From contig JAUWHV010000022.1 in the NCBI GenBank assembly GCA_030605675.1, forward strand, positions 1-14,971: 14,971 nt of DNA, written 5' to 3'. This DNA is from Deltaproteobacteria bacterium (GTDB taxonomy: Bacteria; Desulfobacterota; Dissulfuribacteria; Dissulfuribacterales; UBA3076). Shown here in pieces: positions 10,709 through 14,971 of the stretch (positions are counted from its first letter, which is position 1; each line of letters begins with the position of its first letter). The position numbers and the translations under genes were made by a program. The notes beneath the pieces are model-generated. The model was given only the letters and a program-made list of their open reading frames with translations. It ran no database searches and was not told the origin of the DNA.

Positions 10709-12787
10709 CTACCCGGACACAACTATGGCTGAAAGGTCACCAATTCTGAAAAAAAGGCGGGCTATGTTCCAGAGGAGTGCCAGCCGGTTGGCCCTTACAT
10801 CTATGTCCTTTGTCATGACCATCACATGGTCAAAAAAGCTGTCCACTTGAGGCTTGAGAGATAACAGGGTAACCAGGGCCTGTTCATAGTCCCGGCTTTC
10901 AAGGGAAACACCAACCTTTTCTTCTACAGAAAGATATACCTCATAAAGGGCCTTTTCCTCTTCTGCTTCAAGCAGTAAGGGATTTACCGCCCCGCCTTCA
11001 AAGCCCTTAAGTATGTTCATTACCCGCTTAAACGCAGTGCTGAGGGGCTCAAATTCCGGCCTCGAACGAACAGACGCCAGGGCCCTTGCCCTCAGAATAC
11101 AGTCCTTCACATCATCGAACTCCACCCTGGTGGCCGCCTCTACCACGTCATGGTCCATTCCCCCGGCAGTGAGATCATAGGAAAAGCGCCGTTTGAAAAA
11201 AGTAATGACCTCAGTGGTAAGCTCTTTCGATACCTCTGAAAGCTGATTCTCAAGCTGGTGCGAGGCCTCTGCGATCAGTGCCTTCAAGGACAGAGACAGG
11301 GATCTTTCTTCCACTATATGGAGGATGCCGAGGGCCAGCCTCCTCAGACCATAGGGATCAGCAGTACCGGAAGGCTTTAGTCCGATGGCAATGGTCCCGC
11401 AGATAGTATCCATCTTGTCCGCAATACTGAGCAGGGCCCCTGGGAGACTCCCCGGAAGCTCCCCACCTGAGCGGACCGGCATATAGTGTTCTTCTATGGC
11501 ATTTGCCACCTCCCGGCTTTCACCGGAGAGAAGGGCGTATTCTCTCCCGACTGTGCCCTGGAGGCTTGGAAACTCCCCTACCATCTCTGTCAAAAGGTCC
11601 GCTTTGCAGAGCCAGGCTGCCCTCTCAATCTCTTTTACCTTATCTTGGGCCACCTGTTTGGCCAGGTAATGAGCAAGGGCCTTTACCCTGTGAATTTTGT
11701 CAAGGACGGTCCCAAGACGCTTATGAAAAATCATCCCTGAGAGATCAGCAACAAAGGCCTCCAGAGGTCGTTTCAGATCCTCCTTAAAGAAAAAATCCGC
11801 ATCACTAAGCCTCGCCCTGAGTACCCTTTCATGGCCCTCGCATACAAGCCCAGGCCTTGGTGAGCGCGTATTGTTAATAGCCACAAAGTGCGGCATAAGA
11901 TCATCATTATAATCCACAACGGCAAAATACTTCTGATGCTCCCTCATGCAGGTTATTAACACATCGCGGGGAAGAGCCAAAAAACGTTTATCATAAGAGC
12001 CGCATACCGCAGATGGAAACTCGGTAAGATAGGTATTAATATCCACCAGTTCATCGTCGGAAAGGATGTTGCCGCTAACCGATGCCGTGGCATTCCGTGC
12101 CTCTTTAAGGAGTCTGTTTCTCCTGACTGAGGGATCAACCAGCACAAAGACCTCTTCAAGGGCTTTTATGTAGCCCTCCGGATTTGATGGCACCCGGATC
12201 GCCTCAGGGGCCATGAACCGGTGTCCACGGCTTTCAGAACCAGTCTCAACCCCTGCAAGGCTGAAAGGAACTATATCTTCTCCGTAGAGGGCCACAAGCC
12301 AGCGAATAGGCCTTGCAAAGCGCAGCTCTTCAGTACCCCACCGCATGGTCTTTGGGAATGGAATTGAGGCTATGACCAGGGGAAGGAGTTTGCTTAAAAG
12401 CTCAAGTGTCTCTCTACCGGGGACTATCCTGCGCAGTACTATGTAAAGTCCCTTTTCAGTATCTTCCACCTGCAGATCTTCAATACTGACACCATGACTA
12501 CGCGCAAATCCCTCTCCTGCCTTTGTGGGCTTTCCGTCAGACAAGAAGGCAACTTTTGCAGGTGGTCCTGTAATGATCTCTTCTCTATCAGGTTGCCGGT
12601 CCGGCAAGTTCTTGGCACAGAGGACCAAACGCCTGGGAGTCCCTATGGTTGAAACATCTTCATATGTCAAATGCTCACGGTCCAGATGTTCTCCGGCCAG
12701 CCGGGCCAAGTCATCCAGGGCCCCTGGGATGAAAGCTGCCGGGATCTCTTCAGTTCCGATTTCCAAAAGAAGATTCCTGGTATTCAC
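10709..12787 (-). CDS. glyS: Glycine-tRNA ligase beta subunit
   Basis: The 692-residue subunit of the alpha2-beta2 bacterial glycyl-tRNA synthetase binds tRNA-Gly. It opens with LLLEIGTEEIPAAFIPGAL, the classical beta-subunit N-terminus. It continues with TPRRLVL, FPKTMRWG, FARPIRWLVALYG, and the HD-like region EFPSLQGTVGREYA, then ALLSIADKMDTICG and GTADPYGLRRLALGIL. It ends in the helical anticodon-binding (DALR-type) domain. Length is normal. The start is GTG and overlaps the glyQ stop by 4 bases (GTGA), so translation is coupled. It is the last gene of the glgC-glyQ-glyS unit. Confidence 0.96.
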   Translation of the reverse strand: MNTRNLLLEIGTEEIPAAFIPGALDDLARLAGEHLDREHLTYEDVSTIGTPRRLVLCAKNLPDRQPDREEIITGPPAKVAFLSDGKPTKAGEGFARSHGVSIEDLQVEDTEKGLYIVLRRIVPGRETLELLSKLLPLVIASIPFPKTMRWGTEELRFARPIRWLVALYGEDIVPFSLAGVETGSESRGHRFMAPEAIRVPSNPEGYIKALEEVFVLVDPSVRRNRLLKEARNATASVSGNILSDDELVDINTYLTEFPSAVCGSYDKRFLALPRDVLITCMREHQKYFAVVDYNDDLMPHFVAINNTRSPRPGLVCEGHERVLRARLSDADFFFKEDLKRPLEAFVADLSGMIFHKRLGTVLDKIHRVKALAHYLAKQVAQDKVKEIERAAWLCKADLLTEMVGEFPSLQGTVGREYALLSGESREVANAIEEHYMPVRSGGELPGSLPGALLSIADKMDTICGTIAIGLKPSGTADPYGLRRLALGILHIVEERSLSLSLKALIAEASHQLENQLSEVSKELTTEVITFFKRRFSYDLTAGGMDHDVVEAATRVEFDDVKDCILRARALASVRSRPEFEPLSTAFKRVMNILKGFEGGAVNPLLLEAEEEKALYEVYLSVEEKVGVSLESRDYEQALVTLLSLKPQVDSFFDHVMVMTKDIDVRANRLALLWNIARLFFRIGDLSAIVVSG

Positions 12788-13641
12788 GCCTTGCCCCCTC
12801 CCTCTTCAAGAGCTGTGTATCTCCCGGCAACTCCCCGTGCGAGCTCACGGACGCGGCCTATATATGCAGTCCTCTCCGACACACTTATGGCACTTCTGGC
12901 ATCCAGGAGATTAAAGTAGTGAGAGCACTTAAGGCACTGGTCATAGGCCGGAAGCACAAGCCCTTGCTCCAGCAATCTCAACCCCTCTTTATAGTGGAGT
13001 GAAAACAGTTGCTTCAAGGTCTCCACGTCCGCAGCCTCAAAATTATAGCGAGAGAACTCCACCTCGTCCCTATGATGTATGGCACCGTATCTCACATGAT
13101 CATTCCATTTGAGGTCATAGACATTATCTATTCCCTGAAGATACATGGCGATCCGTTCCAGGCCGTAGGTAATCTCAACGGATATCGGGTTTACATCAAC
13201 CCCGCCGACCTGCTGGAAATACGTGAACTGGGTAATCTCCATACCATCCAGCCAGACCTCCCAACCAAGACCCCAGGCCCCAAGGGTTGGTGACTCCCAG
13301 TCATCCTCCACAAAACGTATATCATGTTCTGCCAGGTTCAGATTAAAATTTGCCAGGCTGTTAAGATACAAATCCTGTATGTTATCAGGTGAGGGCTTGA
13401 GTATTACCTGATACTGATAATAGTGCTGCAGGCGGTTGGGATTCTCACCATAACGGCCGTCTGTAGGACGCCGCGAGGGTTGTACATATGCAACACGCCA
13501 AGGCTCAGGCCCTAGAGATAGAAGGAAAGTGGCCGGATGAAAGGTCCCTGCCCCTACCTCCATGTCATATGGCTGGAGCAATATGCACCCCTGTTCCTGC
13601 CAGTATTTATTAAGATTTGTTATAATTTCCTGAAATATCAT
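12784..13641 (-). CDS. glyQ: Glycine-tRNA ligase alpha subunit
   Basis: The 285-residue catalytic subunit activates glycine with ATP for tRNA charging. Signatures include LNKYWQEQGCILLQPYDMEVGAGTFHPATFL at the N-terminus, WRVAYVQPSRRPTDGRYGENPNRLQHYYQYQVILKPSP, GWEVWLDGMEITQFTYFQQVGG, and VEITYGLERIAMYLQG, all typical of GlyQ class II catalytic sequences. The C-terminal helical part has CLKCSHYFNLLDARSAISV. It overlaps glgC upstream (ATGA) and glyS downstream (GTGA), each by 4 bases. Confidence 0.97.
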   Translation of the reverse strand: MIFQEIITNLNKYWQEQGCILLQPYDMEVGAGTFHPATFLLSLGPEPWRVAYVQPSRRPTDGRYGENPNRLQHYYQYQVILKPSPDNIQDLYLNSLANFNLNLAEHDIRFVEDDWESPTLGAWGLGWEVWLDGMEITQFTYFQQVGGVDVNPISVEITYGLERIAMYLQGIDNVYDLKWNDHVRYGAIHHRDEVEFSRYNFEAADVETLKQLFSLHYKEGLRLLEQGLVLPAYDQCLKCSHYFNLLDARSAISVSERTAYIGRVRELARGVAGRYTALEEGGGKA

Positions 13642-14906
13642 TTACTTGGACCATCCAGTGTCTCCCCGTCAGGGAGTAATAAATCTTCCGGCCACATGTT
13701 GTTCGTGACCCCTTGGGCAATAATACAATTTGTGCCGACTTTTGCCCCTTTTGGGACAGAAGCCCATTTCCCTATCAGGGTTATGCCGGTAGAAAGGTGC
13801 TCGGGATAGAGACGATTTGCCACATCAATATTCCCCAGTCCGATGTTGGAGTCAGGGCCGATTGTGACCTCCTTGTCTGTCACGACTTTGTTCAAAAACG
13901 CTCCGCTACCCACCCATGTATTGTGCATAAGTACGGAATCAATGACCTTTGCCCCTGATTCCACCACTACTCCAGGTGAGAGAACCGACCCCTTCACTAT
14001 CCCACGTACCACACAGCCTTTGGTAATGGCCGAATTCTTTACATCAGCACCGGGTAGAATCCTTACTGGCGGGCGGTCAAATAGCAGGCCCTCATTTTCA
14101 ACATTAGTGCATATGCTCCAGGTCTCAGGCTCCAAGCCACTTTCCGGCCTGAGCAAGTCCATGTTGGCCTCCCAGTATGCATGCACCGTTCCTACGTCCC
14201 GCCAGTATCCGTGGAAAGTATAAGCAAACAACTGCCCGTCCTCCATGGCCTTGGGCAGGATATGGTGACCAAAGTCCACATCATTGGTAGCCCTCAGTGA
14301 TTTGACCAGGTATTCAGTATCAAATACATAAATCCCCATTGAGGCCAGATTTGATCCGGCCTTTTCAGGCTTTTCCTCCCAATCGACAATCCGGCCCCTT
14401 TCATCCAGGATGCCTATTCCGAATTGATCCGTCTGCTCCCAGGGAACAGTCATCATAGCCACTGTGACCTTAGCGCCTGAAACCTTGTGGTGTTTAACCA
14501 TGTCCTTGTAATCCATGTAATAGACATGATCCCCTGAAAGTATTAAGACCTGTTTTGAGGGTCTGGCCTCTATAAAGTCCAGATTCTGCCGTATTGCATC
14601 TGCAGTGCCCTTATACCAGTCTGAATCTTTCTCCCCTGTACGTGGCGGCAGGATCTTGACTCCCCTGGTCCTGCCGACAAAATCCCAGGCAACGCCGGTC
14701 CCTATGTGCCCCATAAGAGAGAGAGGCTTGTATTGGGTCAGCACTGCCACCTGATTAAGATCTGAATTCATGACATTTGAAAGGGCAAAGTCAATTATCC
14801 TGTAGATACCGCCAAATGGTACAGCCGGTTTGGCCCTGTGTCGCACCAGGACATTAAGCCTGCTTCCAACTCCTCCGGCCAGAATCACGGCCAAGGTATC
14901 CCGCAT
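13638..14906 (-). CDS. glgC: Glucose-1-phosphate adenylyltransferase (ADP-glucose pyrophosphorylase)
   Basis: The 422-residue protein makes ADP-glucose from ATP and glucose 1-phosphate, the committed step of bacterial glycogen synthesis. The nucleotidyltransferase domain has LAGGVGSRL (10-18, with Val where Arg is usual in GGRG), RAKPAVPFGGIYRIIDF, WYKGTADAIRQN, LSGDHVYYMDY and FGIGILDERG. The C-terminal left-handed beta helix shows hexapeptide-type repeats (about 290-405). The start has GGAGG 6 bases upstream. It is first in an operon with both glycyl-tRNA synthetase subunits, an unrelated pathway. Its promoter must lie in or beyond the heptamer array upstream. Confidence 0.95.
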   Translation of the reverse strand: MRDTLAVILAGGVGSRLNVLVRHRAKPAVPFGGIYRIIDFALSNVMNSDLNQVAVLTQYKPLSLMGHIGTGVAWDFVGRTRGVKILPPRTGEKDSDWYKGTADAIRQNLDFIEARPSKQVLILSGDHVYYMDYKDMVKHHKVSGAKVTVAMMTVPWEQTDQFGIGILDERGRIVDWEEKPEKAGSNLASMGIYVFDTEYLVKSLRATNDVDFGHHILPKAMEDGQLFAYTFHGYWRDVGTVHAYWEANMDLLRPESGLEPETWSICTNVENEGLLFDRPPVRILPGADVKNSAITKGCVVRGIVKGSVLSPGVVVESGAKVIDSVLMHNTWVGSGAFLNKVVTDKEVTIGPDSNIGLGNIDVANRLYPEHLSTGITLIGKWASVPKGAKVGTNCIIAQGVTNNMWPEDLLLPDGETLDGPSK

Positions 14907-14936
14907 GTGTTCCTCCTGAGAGAAAATACAATTGAT

Positions 14937-14971
14937 AATTCCTAATTCTTCATTCTTAATTCTTAATTCTT
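14937..14971. repeat. Degenerate 7-bp tandem repeat upstream of glgC
   Basis: Read on the minus strand from the window edge: AAGAATT, AAGAATT, AAGAATG, AAGAATT, AGGAATT, then a decayed ATCAATT. That makes five units of seven bases, starting about 30 bases before the glgC start and running off the window. Such arrays can change copy number by slippage, and this one lies where a promoter is expected. Confidence 0.8.

Noticed and set aside
10668..10850. Short plus-strand frame overlapping the glyS 3' end
   Set aside because: It is antisense to the conserved glyS C-terminal domain and has no binding site or homology.

Overview
The window looks like chromosomal DNA of an anaerobic, probably deltaproteobacterial (Desulfobacterota-like) bacterium. 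This is inferred from the oxygen-independent cobalamin genes (CbiF, CbiG), a TusA/DsrE-type sulfur-relay cluster, alpha/beta-type glycyl-tRNA synthetase, and a high load of small palindromic dispersed repeats. No phage, plasmid or CRISPR signal is seen. The assignment rests on gene content, not on a marker gene.

Layout. Positions 1-2225 (+) hold the end of a cobalamin-type operon: an open frame running in from the left edge, then one long frame joining CbiF (cobalt-precorrin-4 C11-methyltransferase) to CbiG (cobalt-precorrin-5A hydrolase). A palindromic repeat of about 150 bp occurs twice at 96% identity (6 differences in 149 positions): at the extreme left (1-149), and in frame inside the CbiF-CbiG gene exactly where the two enzymes join (1079-1227). 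Next comes a small orphan gene (2381-2590, +), ended by a strong bidirectional terminator (2692-2727). A minus-strand cluster follows (4032 to 2763): tusA, a DsrE-family gene, a divergent cysteine-poor DsrE-like gene and a 62-residue DsrH/TusB-like gene.

Positions 4378-7863 (+) carry a secreted two-domain M16 peptidase and, 9 bases later, NAD kinase. They face a minus-strand membrane pair (a DUF948-like protein and a YtxH-like protein, 8901 to 7934) across a short palindromic repeat. The 666-base gap after that pair (8902-9567) contains a 395-bp transposon-like element without coding capacity (9046-9440). It has imperfect inverted ends and a perfect 8-bp direct duplication (TTAGATCG) on each side, and two other repeat families are nested inside it. 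Inositol-3-phosphate synthase (9568-10656, +) follows.

The right end is a minus-strand operon, glgC, glyQ, glyS (14906 to 10709), in which every junction is a 4-base start/stop overlap. A degenerate 7-bp tandem array lies just upstream of glgC and runs off the window.

The genes are mostly housekeeping: corrinoid synthesis, sulfur transfer, envelope proteolysis, NADP supply, glycyl-tRNA charging, glycogen and inositol synthesis. The unusual content is in the repeats, above all one that is translated and bridges two consecutive pathway enzymes, and in the compact sulfur-relay cluster.
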